From: JAVBTT01 sp031556035
Lineage (GTDB): Bacteria; Bacillota; Clostridia; Oscillospirales; UBA929
Reading direction: 5' to 3'
Length of the DNA: 49,761 nt
NCBI GenBank assembly: GCA_031556035.1
Contig: JAVBTT010000018.1
Location: 1 to 49,761, forward strand
The position numbers were made by a program, and so were the translations under genes. Below are positions 35,353 to 43,467 of this stretch, in pieces. The notes below the pieces were generated by a model. The model ran no database searches and was not told the origin of the DNA. It was given only the letters and a program-made list of their open reading frames with translations. Within the stretch, counting starts at the first letter, position 1. The number at the start of each line of letters is the position of its first letter.

Positions 35353-35447
35353 TCTTCTTCACCCACCTTCCATCTGAACACCGCGCTTCCACAGGCATAG
35401 AATAGCACCCGGAACTGGAAGCGTCTACTACCTTTACGGGTAGTCAT
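35349..35447 (-). CDS. Candidate 32-residue basic peptide upstream of the small membrane gene
   Basis: ATG at 35447 opens a frame encoding MTTRKGSRRFQFRVLFYACG and twelve further residues ending GEEE, with stop at 35351-35349 overlapping the next gene's GTG. GGAGG lies 10 bases upstream, inside a CCTCC-CGAA-GGAGG hairpin. The coding region contains two hairpins (35384-35423 arms CGCTTCCA/TGGAAGCG; 35427-35444 arms ACTACC/GGTAGT). It may be a real small protein, a leader peptide, or an incidental frame in a structured RNA. Confidence 0.4.
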   Translation of the reverse strand: MTTRKGSRRFQFRVLFYACGSAVFRWKVGEEE

Positions 35448-35453
35448 AATGCC

Positions 35454-35480
35454 AAAACCTCCTTCGGGAGGATAGTTTTT
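35454..35480. terminator. Hairpin: rightward terminator and leftward ribosome-site stem
   Basis: CCTCC-TTCG-GGAGG (35458-35471) has a stable UUCG-type loop and is followed by ATAGTTTTT on the plus strand. Read leftward, GGAGG is the ribosome site of the 32-codon frame and is held in the stem, with TTTT after it, so it may also end sortase transcripts. Confidence 0.5.
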
Positions 35481-35572
35481 GCCTGTTTTCCCCAATGCTT
35501 ACGGGTAGGGGGCGGCTGATTGCAGAGTTTCCAGGGCCGGCGCGGGCAGCCGGACACCGGGCGCGGGTCATT

Positions 35573-36397
35573 TCAGCCCTCCGCGGAGGGCTCGGGGGAG
35601 GAGTAAAACTCCTCAGGGGGAATTCCGTCGATGTCGATCAGCTCAGCCCGGAGTATAAGCCTCTCTCTCGCGCTGCCCACAGGATGGCAGGTCACCAGGG
35701 TCAGGCAGTACGGGATTTCCTCAACCTTGCCCATAACCCAGTTCTCAGTGTTCTTGACGATGAACCACTCCACGGTGGAGTAGGTGTATGTGTGCGAGTC
35801 GTTTTTCAGTATGACCGTATCCCCGGCCTCCATCTTGTCCAGATGGCGGAACGGGTGCATCGACCTGGTGACGCGGTGTCCCGCGACGACAGCGTTTCCC
35901 TTGCTCCCCATCTCCGGGGTGGAGGAGACGTGCCCCGCGCCCACCAGAAGATCCCTGGTGCCGGTGCCCTCAACGAGGTTGACCGATACGTCCAGCTTGG
36001 GTATTTTGACGGCGCCGATAAGCACCGCCGGCGGGTATGATACCTTGGGCTTGCTCTCGGCCTTGTCGAAATTCAGATAATTGTCCCCCTGACCTGGGAG
36101 CTCGCCGGAGGGCGTGTCCGGGGAGGGGGGCTGTTCGATTGAGGGCGCAACGGAGGCGGAGGGTTCCGGCTCGTTGTCATATGGGTCCTCCCAGCTTTCG
36201 AGCAGGGCGTCGATGTAGTCCACATCGGGAGGGGTGGGGTCAGGCAGCCTGTCTATGTTGAGCTCGCTGGAATCCGTGAACAGAATTCTCCACGGATATC
36301 CAACAGCCTCGTATCCGGCGGCGAACAAAATAAACGCCGCGCCTACTATTATCAGGACGCGCGAAATAATGATGCGCGCAGATCTGCGTTTCGGCAC
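35573..36397 (-). CDS. Class D-like sortase
   Basis: A 274-residue membrane-anchored transpeptidase. N-terminal anchor helix at about 10-30, a long Pro/Ser/Glu linker (60-120), then the sortase barrel from KIPKLDVSVNLVEG. The catalytic triad is visible: His174 in VVAGHRV, Cys237 in TLVTCHP, and Arg246 in ARERLILRAEL. The TLVTC motif favours class D. Sortases join surface proteins with an LPXTG-type signal to peptidoglycan or to each other. GTG at 36397 behind AAGGAG is the start. No clear substrate is adjacent except possibly the small gene at 35080. Confidence 0.9.
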   Translation of the reverse strand: MPKRRSARIIISRVLIIVGAAFILFAAGYEAVGYPWRILFTDSSELNIDRLPDPTPPDVDYIDALLESWEDPYDNEPEPSASVAPSIEQPPSPDTPSGELPGQGDNYLNFDKAESKPKVSYPPAVLIGAVKIPKLDVSVNLVEGTGTRDLLVGAGHVSSTPEMGSKGNAVVAGHRVTRSMHPFRHLDKMEAGDTVILKNDSHTYTYSTVEWFIVKNTENWVMGKVEEIPYCLTLVTCHPVGSARERLILRAELIDIDGIPPEEFYSSPEPSAEG

Positions 36398-36440
36398 GGC
36401 GTATGCTCCTTAGACAACTGATAATTTAATCGTCTTATTA

Positions 36441-36645
36441 CAGGGGCGCATATTATGCGCCCGCCCAAACTCCTTGCTCCGGCTCCGCCCCGCGTCCCTC
36501 TCCGGCGCTTCGCGCCACCTCTCCCAAGGGGAGAGGCGAGGTTCTTGGCTCTCCCTCCGGGAGAGCTGGCCCCGCAGGGCCTGAGAGGGTGTCGCGACCT
36601 TCGCTGCTCCTTGGATTTTTAGAAACCCGCCCGGCTCCGCTCTTC
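36441..36645 (-). repeat. Composite repeat cluster (families E, B and element A)
   Basis: 36441-36470 is an E palindrome (CAGGGGCGCATATTATGCGCCCGCC). 36495-36589 is a complete family B unit, read on the minus strand as CCCTCTCAGGCCCTGCGGGG...AGCTCTCCC...GAGAGGGA, the inverse counterpart of 40124-40220. 36601-36645 is a left-end fragment of element A on the minus strand (GAAGAGCGGAGCCGGGCGGG then TTTCTAAAAATCC). No gene is present; 36646-36777 shows nothing recognisable. Confidence 0.65.
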
Positions 36646-36777
36646 GCGCGCATTATATCATAACGCGCCGTATATTACAACGACAAATATCTCTCCCCGT
36701 AACGGGGAAAATGGCCGCGGCCAGCGCGAGCATGGGTGTATTCCAAATCAGCTCCGTAACAACCTTGAAAACCGGTA

Positions 36778-37359
36778 TCACAGAATCTCCAAAAGGTCTT
36801 TTTTTACAGCTGCGAAGCAGTCCTCGAGCCTCTCGTTCCCGTAGCGCCCCAGAAGCCCGCACCGCCCAAGCTTTTCCTCGGCAAAATCCTCCTCGTCTGC
36901 CAGATACCGCCTGCAAACCTCGGCGTATGAGGGCCGGGGCTGCTTTTCCTCGCGGGCTATGGCGCGCCGGAGGCGCTCCGCGTCGTCAACAGTCAGATAA
37001 ACGGGCAGGACGTTTTCCCTGCCAAAAGCCGCGAAATAGCCCTGCATAGCCGCGGGCACGGTTACGCATATCCTGTTTCCGCGGTGCGCCTGCCCGTCAT
37101 CCAGGGTGCAGTATGTCCACGGGCCGAGCGCCGTATTGTAAACCCGGCGCTCAATAACTCCGTATTCCCGCTCAAGCTCGGCAAGCCTCTCCTCGGTGAC
37201 AAACCGGTATTCGCGCCCGTCCTCCTCGCCCTCGCGCACCGGGCGGGTTGTGTACAGTATCAGCGGGCAGAGGTTTAAATCCCTGTCCGCGAGCAGCATT
37301 TTGTAGATCGTGTCCTTGCCGGTGCTCGACTTGCCCATCAGACAGACCAGCTTACCCAT
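36778..37359 (-). CDS. Guanylate kinase-like protein
   Basis: A 193-residue P-loop kinase. GKSSTGKDT near the N terminus is the Walker A loop, and TTRPVREGEEDGREYRFVT is the GMP-binding segment typical of guanylate kinases; a LID-like region is less clear. Guanylate kinase converts GMP to GDP; with Asp-Thr replacing the usual Ser-Thr after the loop Lys, this is a divergent member and may not be the housekeeping Gmk. ATG at 37359 overlaps the end of the Hpt gene by 8 bases, so it is coupled to it. Confidence 0.75.
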   Translation of the reverse strand: MGKLVCLMGKSSTGKDTIYKMLLADRDLNLCPLILYTTRPVREGEEDGREYRFVTEERLAELEREYGVIERRVYNTALGPWTYCTLDDGQAHRGNRICVTVPAAMQGYFAAFGRENVLPVYLTVDDAERLRRAIAREEKQPRPSYAEVCRRYLADEEDFAEEKLGRCGLLGRYGNERLEDCFAAVKKDLLEIL

Positions 37360-37705
37360 TGCCGGCGCCGCTCTCAAGCAGCATGTTGATCTTGGAAACG
37401 GTCGCCGACAGAGCCCGCTTCAGCTCCTCCGGCTCCCCGGAGAGGGGCAGGCCGTCTTTCATCGCTTTTTCAATGGCCTGCGCCGCTTCCGCAAGCAGGG
37501 GCAGGGCCAGGTTGGAGGCCGCGCCCTTGAGCTTGTGCGCCTCCGCGGCGGCCTCGTCCGTTTTGCCGGACAAAAGGCATTCCGCTATCCTGTCGGCCAT
37601 TTCCTTCGGATTGAATTTTTTGAGCAGGGAAAAATAGAGCGTCCTGTTGTTGTTCAGCCTGTGCATTGCCTCTTCGTAGCGCAGCTCCGGCAAAAAATTA
37701 TCCAT
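37352..37705 (-). CDS. Hpt (histidine phosphotransfer) domain protein
   Basis: A 117-residue all-helical protein. AHKLKGAASNLAL holds the phospho-accepting His57 in the HXXKG pattern. A free-standing Hpt relays phosphate between a hybrid kinase and a response regulator. AAAGGAG is 8 bases before the ATG. It is followed by the overlapping guanylate-kinase-like gene. No kinase or receiver is encoded in the window, so its partners are elsewhere. Confidence 0.85.
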   Translation of the reverse strand: MDNFLPELRYEEAMHRLNNNRTLYFSLLKKFNPKEMADRIAECLLSGKTDEAAAEAHKLKGAASNLALPLLAEAAQAIEKAMKDGLPLSGEPEELKRALSATVSKINMLLESGAGNG

Positions 37706-37891
37706 GTGCGAAATCTCCTTTAGAAGGGCGCGGGTCGGCCCCGCGCGTAGATACTGGCTATTTTATCAGATTGGGAGCCCCAATTTCAATAATATTAAGA
37801 AAAATTATTGATGTGCCAGTTAAACCTTGCCGCAATGGCGCAAGGAATGCCGCCGCCATATTGTTCCAAATCCGCTCAACCGCATCTATCC

Positions 37892-37920
37892 TTGTAAACA
37901 GGAGAATCCTGTAGTATAAT
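37892..37920 (+). promoter_or_regulatory. Promoter of the FlgN-like/YaaR operon
   Basis: TTGTAA (37892-37897) and consensus TATAAT (37915-37920), 17-base spacer, 47 bases before the start codon. The rest of the 37706-37891 gap shows only a GCGCGGG/CCCCGCGC hairpin after the Hpt start. Confidence 0.65.
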
Positions 37921-37967
37921 CATTGTCGGTATACTATATGCTGTATTTTTGGGGAGGGGGCCCGGGC

Positions 37968-38348
37968 ATGCCGGAGTATGACGTAAAAACTGCCGGTCTT
38001 TTGAGGGAGCGCGAGGAGCTGCTGAGGGCGGTGCTGGAGCTGACGAAAAAGCAGCCCGGACTGCTTTCCGACGAGGACGCGACGGACGGGCTCATGACCA
38101 ATCTCTCGCGCCGCCAGCAGCTTATAGACCATATCGAGGCTCTGGGAGAGCTTCCTCCGCCGTCAAAGGAGGAGCAGCGCCTGCTCGCGGAGATAGCCGA
38201 GCAGGACATCACAAACGAAAAGCTTGCGGAGAGCCGCATGGAGGAGCTGCGCGAAAAACTGCGCCGCAACAAGAAGGGCCTGACCTCGCTGCGCGGCTAC
38301 GACAGCGCCGGCAGCGTCGGGGCCGTGTATTTCGACAGGCAGAAATGA
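37968..38348 (+). CDS. Coiled-coil protein, possibly FlgN-like
   Basis: A 126-residue helical protein. The sequence LLREREELLRAVLELTKKQP and NLSRRQQLIDHIEALGE, with heptad-spaced Leu, resembles FlgN/FliT-type flagellar chaperones, but the family cannot be confirmed by eye. GGGGAGGGGG precedes the ATG at 37968. The TGA overlaps the yaaR ATG (ATGA), so the two are co-translated. If FlgN-like it would bind hook-associated proteins; no other flagellar genes are in the window. Confidence 0.6.
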   Translation: MPEYDVKTAGLLREREELLRAVLELTKKQPGLLSDEDATDGLMTNLSRRQQLIDHIEALGELPPPSKEEQRLLAEIAEQDITNEKLAESRMEELREKLRRNKKGLTSLRGYDSAGSVGAVYFDRQK

Positions 38349-38794
38349 AAATAGGCGATTTAAACTCAATAAACCAGCTCATACGCTCCGGGACGGGTGC
38401 GGAGCGCCGCGCGCCCGCTGGGCAGCCGTCGTCGTTCCGCGAGACCCTGACGGGCCTCACACAGGCAAACGCCATGGACAAGCTGGCGCAGATGAGCGAG
38501 GAACTGGCCAGACAGGGGGCCATACTCGGCCGGCGCTGCGACATACTTGAGCTCAAGCGCTACAAGGAGAGGCTGGGCGAGTATCTGCACGAGGCCGTGC
38601 GCTTCATGTATGAGTTCAAGAAGCAGAGCACGCTGGACGCGCGGGGCAGGCACAAGATGTACGCGATTATCAAGAGGATAAACTCTAAGCTTGAGGAGAT
38701 GACCGAGGAGCTCCTTAAAAGCGAGGCCAGCAACCTCACGGTCATGGCCGCGATAGACGAGATACGCGGAATGCTGGTGGATCTCATGCTATAG
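38345..38794 (+). CDS. YaaR family protein (DUF327)
   Basis: A 149-residue helical cytoplasmic protein. YKERLGEYLHEAVRFMYEFK, GRHKMYAIIKRINSKLEEMT and EIRGMLVDLML are the three conserved YaaR blocks. In Bacillus yaaR lies near holB and tmk; its function is unknown. Here it is coupled to the coiled-coil gene and followed by a hairpin and the J-domain gene. Confidence 0.88.
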   Translation: MKIGDLNSINQLIRSGTGAERRAPAGQPSSFRETLTGLTQANAMDKLAQMSEELARQGAILGRRCDILELKRYKERLGEYLHEAVRFMYEFKKQSTLDARGRHKMYAIIKRINSKLEEMTEELLKSEASNLTVMAAIDEIRGMLVDLML

Positions 38795-38797
38795 CGA

Positions 38798-38828
38798 TGT
38801 ATTCCCCCGCCGGAGGCGGGGGAATACA
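38798..38828. terminator. Hairpin after yaaR
   Basis: TGTATTCCCCCGCC and GGCGGGGGAATACA form a 14-bp perfect stem around a short loop, four bases after the stop. No T run follows, so it may be a stabilising 3' stem rather than a terminator. Confidence 0.5.
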
Positions 38829-38873
38829 TAATAACACTAAACATTATTTTACTTAGAATGGCGGTGGGCCTGA

Positions 38874-40097
38874 TTGGAAAGCTGGCAGGACCTCTACGTA
38901 ATACTCCAGGTGCACCCCGACGCCGAGCAGGACATGATACAGAACGCCTATAAACGGCTGTGCAAGAAGTATCATCCGGACGTCAACCCCATGCCGCAGG
39001 CCGCCGAGAGAATCAAGAGCATAAACGGCGCCTACGAGGTGCTCGGGAACGAGGCCCGCCGCCGCGCCTACCATCTGGAGTGGCAGAGGCGCAGCTTGTC
39101 CAGGGGAGCCGCCGCGCCGCGCGTCGAGGTGCGCGAGCGGGTGGTGTATGTAAACCGCGAGCCCCCGCCGTCCCACGGAGGAACGCAGGCCGCCTACCAG
39201 GTTATCAGGGACTACTTCACATACCTGTCCGAGCGCCGCTTTAAGGAGGCGTTCGCGCTGGTCAGCGAGGCGGACAGGACGCGCATCTCCTACGGCGATT
39301 TCGTGGAGTGGCAGGAGTCGGTGACCGCCCTGTACGAGATCGGGAGCTTCGACTTAAAGCTGTTCAAGCGCCATGACGCGACAAAGCTCAATCCGGAGCT
39401 GAACCACAGGGCGGAGGAATACACGGTCTCGGTGTCCGAGAAGAACAAGTCCACCGGCAGAGTCAGGCGCTACTCCCTGAACAAGTACGCGATACTGGAG
39501 GGCTTCCGCTGGAGGGTGTATCTGGGCTACAGGAGCCTCGCGCCGCTGATGATGCAGTTCCGGATGATGGCCACCACCCCGGAGGAGGCGCAGATCGCCG
39601 GATTCTGGGAGAAGTATAGGGACGACCACGACATTTTCATGGGGCTTCCCAATATGAAGGGCTTTGAAAAGGCCTTCGAGACTCTGGCCTACACCAACAG
39701 GCGCTATGGGCGCGATTTTTCGGTCGCGGTGCTCCAGGCGTCCGTGCCCGAGCTCTCCGGTGCCGGGGGCAGACGGGAGCTGATGGTCAAGTACGTGGGA
39801 TACATTCTGAGCAACGGAGTGCGCTGCGTAGACACGGCCGCGTACATCGGGGACGGCCGCTTCGGGCTGCTTCTCGCCGAGACGGACAGGCCGCAGGCCG
39901 CTCTGGCGGCGCGGCGGCTGCTCAAATCGGTTCGGCATGATATCGCCGCCTGCTTTGACTTCGAGCTGCAAATACGCGCCGGGATATCCGCCTACAGCGG
40001 GCAGAGCCCGCGGGAGACAATAGACGGCTGCCTCCGCACTATAACTGCGGCCGGCACAGAGACATCACCCGAAGAGCGGAGCCGGGCGGGTTTCTAA
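38874..40097 (+). CDS. J-domain protein with C-terminal degenerate GGDEF domain
   Basis: A 407-residue fusion. Residues 5-70 form a J domain with the HPD motif at 34-36 (KKYHPDVNP), which stimulates DnaK ATPase. Residues about 105-220 look like an NTF2-like fold (AYQVIRDYFTYLSERRFKEA). Residues 253-390 align by pattern with a GGDEF domain: GLPNMKGFEKAF for GLPNRRGFE, then YIGDGRFGLLLAET where R-GGDEF-ALLLPET is expected, so the active motif is GDGRF (326-330) and catalysis is unlikely. The start is TTG at 38874. The C-terminal SPEERSRAGF and stop are contributed by element A. Confidence 0.75.
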   Translation: MESWQDLYVILQVHPDAEQDMIQNAYKRLCKKYHPDVNPMPQAAERIKSINGAYEVLGNEARRRAYHLEWQRRSLSRGAAAPRVEVRERVVYVNREPPPSHGGTQAAYQVIRDYFTYLSERRFKEAFALVSEADRTRISYGDFVEWQESVTALYEIGSFDLKLFKRHDATKLNPELNHRAEEYTVSVSEKNKSTGRVRRYSLNKYAILEGFRWRVYLGYRSLAPLMMQFRMMATTPEEAQIAGFWEKYRDDHDIFMGLPNMKGFEKAFETLAYTNRRYGRDFSVAVLQASVPELSGAGGRRELMVKYVGYILSNGVRCVDTAAYIGDGRFGLLLAETDRPQAALAARRLLKSVRHDIAACFDFELQIRAGISAYSGQSPRETIDGCLRTITAAGTETSPEERSRAGF

Positions 40098-40220
40098 AAA
40101 TCCAAGGAGCCGGGCACATTTCGCCCTCTCAGGCCCTGCGGGGCCAGCTCTCCCGGAGGGAGAGCTAAGCTAGACTCGCCTCTCCCTTTGGGAGAGGTGG
40201 CGCGAAGCGCCGGAGAGGGA
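40060..40220 (+). repeat. Element A fragment plus family B repeat
   Basis: 40061-40110 is a right-end/left-end junction of element A (GACATCACC then GAAGAGCGGAGCCGGGCGGG, TTTCTAAAAATCCAAGGAGC) that forms the end of the J-domain gene. It is cut off and followed at 40124-40220 by a family B unit (CCCTCTCAGGCCCTGCGGGG, GCTCTCCC/GGGAGAGC, CCTCTCCC/GGGAGAGG, GGCGCGAAGCGCC). It lies between two convergent genes. Confidence 0.7.
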
Positions 40221-40223
40221 GCC

Positions 40224-40634
40224 TCAGCCGTCATTGGCCCCCCATGAGGAGGCCGCCACCGGGCACATCTCGCCTGTCAGCGGGCATCTCCAGCTTGGCG
40301 GGGTGATTGCCGCCCCCGGGTTGGCGGCGCCCGTGAGCCTTGCCGTGCTTACACCGTCGGCCGCCGCGGCGGGACAGCCCGGAGCGCCCGCAGCTATGCC
40401 TGCCGCGAGCTCCTCGCAGGTGGCGGTGTCCGGCTCCTCAGCCGGGCAGCCCATGCAGCTGAGCAGACGCTCAAACTGTCGGCTGGTCACACCGCAAAAG
40501 CCGCGTTCCGGGATGTTTTCCCTGTGCACATTCATGGGCGCGTTCACAAAGCGCTCTCTGAGCGTGCGCCCTCTGGCCTCCCCCGGCTCGCCGGACAGGA
40601 TGTCACCGGTATCAAATTCGTCCCGTGTCCTCAT
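40224..40634 (-). CDS. Hypothetical protein with clustered cysteines
   Basis: A 136-residue protein not recognised. The N-terminal half is polar and charged (MRTRDEFDTGDILSGEPGE); Cys residues occur in GFCGV, LLSCMGCP, TATCEEL, PGCPA and WRCPLTGEMCP. The C-terminal third is rich in Ala, Gly and Pro and abuts a family B repeat, so it may be extended by repeat sequence. GGGAGGG before the ATG at 40634 decides the start. Possibly a leaderless or modified small protein; that is speculation. Confidence 0.5.
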   Translation of the reverse strand: MRTRDEFDTGDILSGEPGEARGRTLRERFVNAPMNVHRENIPERGFCGVTSRQFERLLSCMGCPAEEPDTATCEELAAGIAAGAPGCPAAAADGVSTARLTGAANPGAAITPPSWRCPLTGEMCPVAASSWGANDG

Positions 40635-40763
40635 CAAAAGCCCTCCCAACTCGATATGCAATTCCTATCCAAGCCGTAAAAAACGGGTTTTTCTCGGCAA
40701 AATGGTTAAAAAAGAGCATTCTACTTACTCATACTATATGCGCGAACGGAGCTGAGGGTGCGT

Positions 40764-41357
40764 ATGAGGCTGCTGCTGGTCTCTGATACGGAGAGCAAGT
40801 ATATATGGGACTACTTCGACCCCGCGGCCTTCTCCGGGGTAAAGGCGGTCATATCCTGCGGGGACCTCAAGCGCCAGTACCTGGAATTTTTAGCCTGCAT
40901 GATTCCCGCGCCGCTCTTTTATGTCCCGGGGAATCACGACAAGCGCTTCTCCTACGACCCCCCGTGCGGCTGCATCCCGCTTGACGGCAGGCTGGAGGAG
41001 TATATGGGATTGAAGATATGCGGTCTCGGGGGCTGCAAGAGCGGGGCCCCGGGCCGAAAATATGAGTACAGCGAGAACGAGATGGACAGGATGACCTCCC
41101 GCCTATCCAGGCAGATCAAGAAACGCGGAGGGGCGGACATTTTCGTCACGCATGCCCCGGCGCTGGGGATGGGAGACGGGGACGACATCTTCCACCAGGG
41201 CTTTCAGTCGTTTTACAGGATACTGGACAGCTACAAGCCCAGGCTCTACGTCTTCGGGCATCAGCACCGCAACTACAAGCACGACCTGGTGACGCCTGAG
41301 TTTTACGGCCCGACCCACGTCGTGAACGCTTACGGCTACAAGATAATAGACATATAA
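40764..41357 (+). CDS. Metallophosphoesterase
   Basis: A 197-residue calcineurin-like enzyme. SDTES (the usual SDTH/SDxH with Ser replacing His), SCGDLKRQYLE, YVPGNHDKRF, VTHAP and GHQHRN are the metal and phosphate-binding blocks. The first block lacks the normal His, so one metal site may differ. ATG at 40764 with GAGGG just upstream is preferred over the GTG at 40758. Substrate unknown. Confidence 0.85.
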   Translation: MRLLLVSDTESKYIWDYFDPAAFSGVKAVISCGDLKRQYLEFLACMIPAPLFYVPGNHDKRFSYDPPCGCIPLDGRLEEYMGLKICGLGGCKSGAPGRKYEYSENEMDRMTSRLSRQIKKRGGADIFVTHAPALGMGDGDDIFHQGFQSFYRILDSYKPRLYVFGHQHRNYKHDLVTPEFYGPTHVVNAYGYKIIDI

Positions 41358-41549
41358 ACGCGCGACACGGCCGGCGCGGCCATCAGCGGCAACCGGCGGA
41401 GCATGCCGCGCATGTCCTTGACGCGGAGAGAAATACGGTTGCAGTGTACGTCTGTGGCAGGAAAAACCGGTACTCTACAGAAAAAATTGTCAAGATCTCC
41501 CTTTCCGGCATAGCATGTGACGAATACCTTTTGAAAGGGAAGCAGCCAC

Positions 41550-42470
41550 ATGCTAATTTTTTTGTTCGGTGCGCTGACACGGGTTGCGGCCGTACCGATT
41601 TACGTGATCGTCATCGCCTCGGCCGCGCTGGCCGCGCTCCTGGTTGCCTTTATACTCAGCAGGCTGACCCCCGCCGCCGTGGTGCGTGCCGCCGGGTTTG
41701 CCTGGGATCCGGAGCAGGACATCTTTTACTCTGTTATGAACCCTTGGCAGCGAAGGTTCGGCTACTGCGACCTCTACGACGAGGCCGCTCCCCCGGCTAG
41801 CCTGATTTTTGACCGTGAGCCGATACGCTTCGAGTTTGAGGGAAAGCGCTGGCTCGTTGAGCTCTGGAAGGGACAGTACGGCATCACCACCGGCGCCGAG
41901 ATCGGCGTCTACACGACAGCAAAGCGCGACATAAACATCCCCGGCGTCTTCAGCGGTCCGTTCTACGGAGACACCCGCGACAGCGACCATCTTGTGATGT
42001 CTATAGCCCTTATAAAGGACGGCAGGGTGCTGTTCTGCCGCAGCGCGAGGCACTGGTGGCTTACCGGGTTTGCGCTGGGCGAGTTCTCATGGCCGGGCGA
42101 GCTGACGCTTTGCGCCCGGATCAGGCTGAAAAACATTGAGATGTTCCGGGTGTTTGTCGAGGCGCTTAAGCAGGCTGGATATGAGGGCGGCGAATACTTC
42201 ACCTGCGAGGAGGAGTGCTATGTCGACCTCTGGTTCAGCAGGCCGCACTCCCCGCAGCCCCGCTCCCGCGAGGTGTGGGAGCAATCCGCGCAGGAGCGCA
42301 ACCGGCTGCTGTGCGAGGCGTTTAATGCCCTGGCGGACGGCGCGGAGGGCTCTGTGAACAAGCTAGCCGCAGTCAAAAAACAGGATCGCCGGCTCTACAG
42401 GGAGATCACGCGGGACGGAATGTTCAAGAGCAGGTACCGCAGTTATAGAATACCTGGAAACGGGAAGTGA
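41550..42470 (+). CDS. DUF4474 domain protein
   Basis: A 306-residue protein with one N-terminal membrane helix (about 14-38) and the DUF4474 domain (AGFAWDPEQDIFYSVMNPWQ, then LYDEAAPPASLIFDREPIRF and WLVELWKGQYGITTGAEIGV). The domain is widespread in Clostridia and has no known function; its Trp-rich segments may bind a ligand at the membrane face. AAAGGG precedes the ATG. Its stop overlaps the start of the second metallophosphoesterase (GTGA). Confidence 0.85.
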   Translation: MLIFLFGALTRVAAVPIYVIVIASAALAALLVAFILSRLTPAAVVRAAGFAWDPEQDIFYSVMNPWQRRFGYCDLYDEAAPPASLIFDREPIRFEFEGKRWLVELWKGQYGITTGAEIGVYTTAKRDINIPGVFSGPFYGDTRDSDHLVMSIALIKDGRVLFCRSARHWWLTGFALGEFSWPGELTLCARIRLKNIEMFRVFVEALKQAGYEGGEYFTCEEECYVDLWFSRPHSPQPRSREVWEQSAQERNRLLCEAFNALADGAEGSVNKLAAVKKQDRRLYREITRDGMFKSRYRSYRIPGNGK

Positions 42471-43402
42471 CCGCCTTGTCCTCTTTAAAACGAATCCAAA
42501 AGGCGTTTGACGGCGCCCTCCGTCTGCCCTTTGACGGCTCCTCCAGGGTTGTTCTGATGAGCGACTGCCACCGGGGCGACGGAGACGGGGCCGACAACTT
42601 CGCGAAAAACCACAATCTGTACTCTGTGGCTCTGGATCGCTACGACCGCGAGGGCTTTACGTACATAGAGATGGGGGACGGAGACGAGCTCTGGGAAAGC
42701 AGAAACTTCGCCCCGATCGCGGACAGTAACGGCCAGGTGTTCAAAAGGTTGATGAAGCTCTATTCTGAGCGTCGGCTATACTTTCTGTACGGCAACCACG
42801 ACATCGTCAAAAAAAGCGAGAGGTGGGTCGAAGAGAACCTGCACTTTTACCGGGACTCCCGGCAGGGCCGGCTGCTGCCGCTGTTCCCGGGCCTGAGGGT
42901 GCACGAGAGCATCGTGCTCAGTGTGCCGGGCGGGGGGGACATCCTCCTGCTGCACGGGCATCAGGCGGACTTCTTCAACTGCGAGCTGTGGCGGCTCAGC
43001 CGCTTTCTGGTGCGCTGGCTGTGGAGACCGCTTCAGATGGTGGGCTTGAGTGACCCGACCAGCCCGGCCCTGAACGCGGGAAAAAAGCGCTCGGTCGAGC
43101 AGAGCCTGATAAAGTGGTGCGAAAAGAACAAAACGATACTGATCGCCGGACACACGCACCGCTCCATGTTCCCTGAGCCGGGCGAGGTCCCGTATTTCAA
43201 CGATGGCTGCTGCGTCCACGCGCGGCATATAACCGCCATAGAGCTGGAGAACGGGATGATAACACTGGTCAAGTGGAGCGTCGAGGCGGACGAGAACGGC
43301 GGGCTGTTTGTGCGGCGCGGCGTGGTGGTCGGGCCCAGGCCGCTCATTGAATATTTTCCTGTGCGTGATAAGCAATCAGTGCATTTTGCGGGCGATCAAT
43401 GA
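42467..43402 (+). CDS. Metallophosphoesterase (serine/threonine phosphatase or UDP-diacylglucosamine hydrolase type)
   Basis: A 311-residue calcineurin-like enzyme. LMSDCHRGDGDGADNF, YIEMGDGDELWE, FLYGNHDIV, LLLHGHQADFF and IAGHTHRSMF give the complete set of metal ligands. GTG at 42467 overlaps the DUF4474 stop by four bases, so both are translated together. The C-terminal 60 residues are an extra beta segment (VKWSVEADENGGLFVRRGV). The enzyme may act on a lipid or phosphoprotein; the pairing with a membrane DUF4474 protein suggests envelope metabolism, by inference. Confidence 0.87.
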   Translation: MTALSSLKRIQKAFDGALRLPFDGSSRVVLMSDCHRGDGDGADNFAKNHNLYSVALDRYDREGFTYIEMGDGDELWESRNFAPIADSNGQVFKRLMKLYSERRLYFLYGNHDIVKKSERWVEENLHFYRDSRQGRLLPLFPGLRVHESIVLSVPGGGDILLLHGHQADFFNCELWRLSRFLVRWLWRPLQMVGLSDPTSPALNAGKKRSVEQSLIKWCEKNKTILIAGHTHRSMFPEPGEVPYFNDGCCVHARHITAIELENGMITLVKWSVEADENGGLFVRRGVVVGPRPLIEYFPVRDKQSVHFAGDQ

Positions 43403-43436
43403 TCACCCCTGCAATAAAACCCCCCGGCATAAACCG

Positions 43437-43467
43437 CCCCCTGTCCGCATACTCTGTGGACAGGGGG
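43437..43467 (+). promoter_or_regulatory. Hairpin over the ribosome site of the symporter gene
   Basis: CCCCCTGTCC (43437-43446) and GGACAGGGGG (43458-43467) are perfect 10-base arms. The right arm contains the only G-rich ribosome site and the first base of the proposed GTG start, so folding would block translation. Confidence 0.5.

Noticed and set aside
35353..35480. Cyclic di-GMP riboswitch in the sortase region
   Set aside because: The stacked stems suggested a riboswitch near cyclic di-GMP genes, but I could not match the known class I or class II consensus core, so no riboswitch is claimed.
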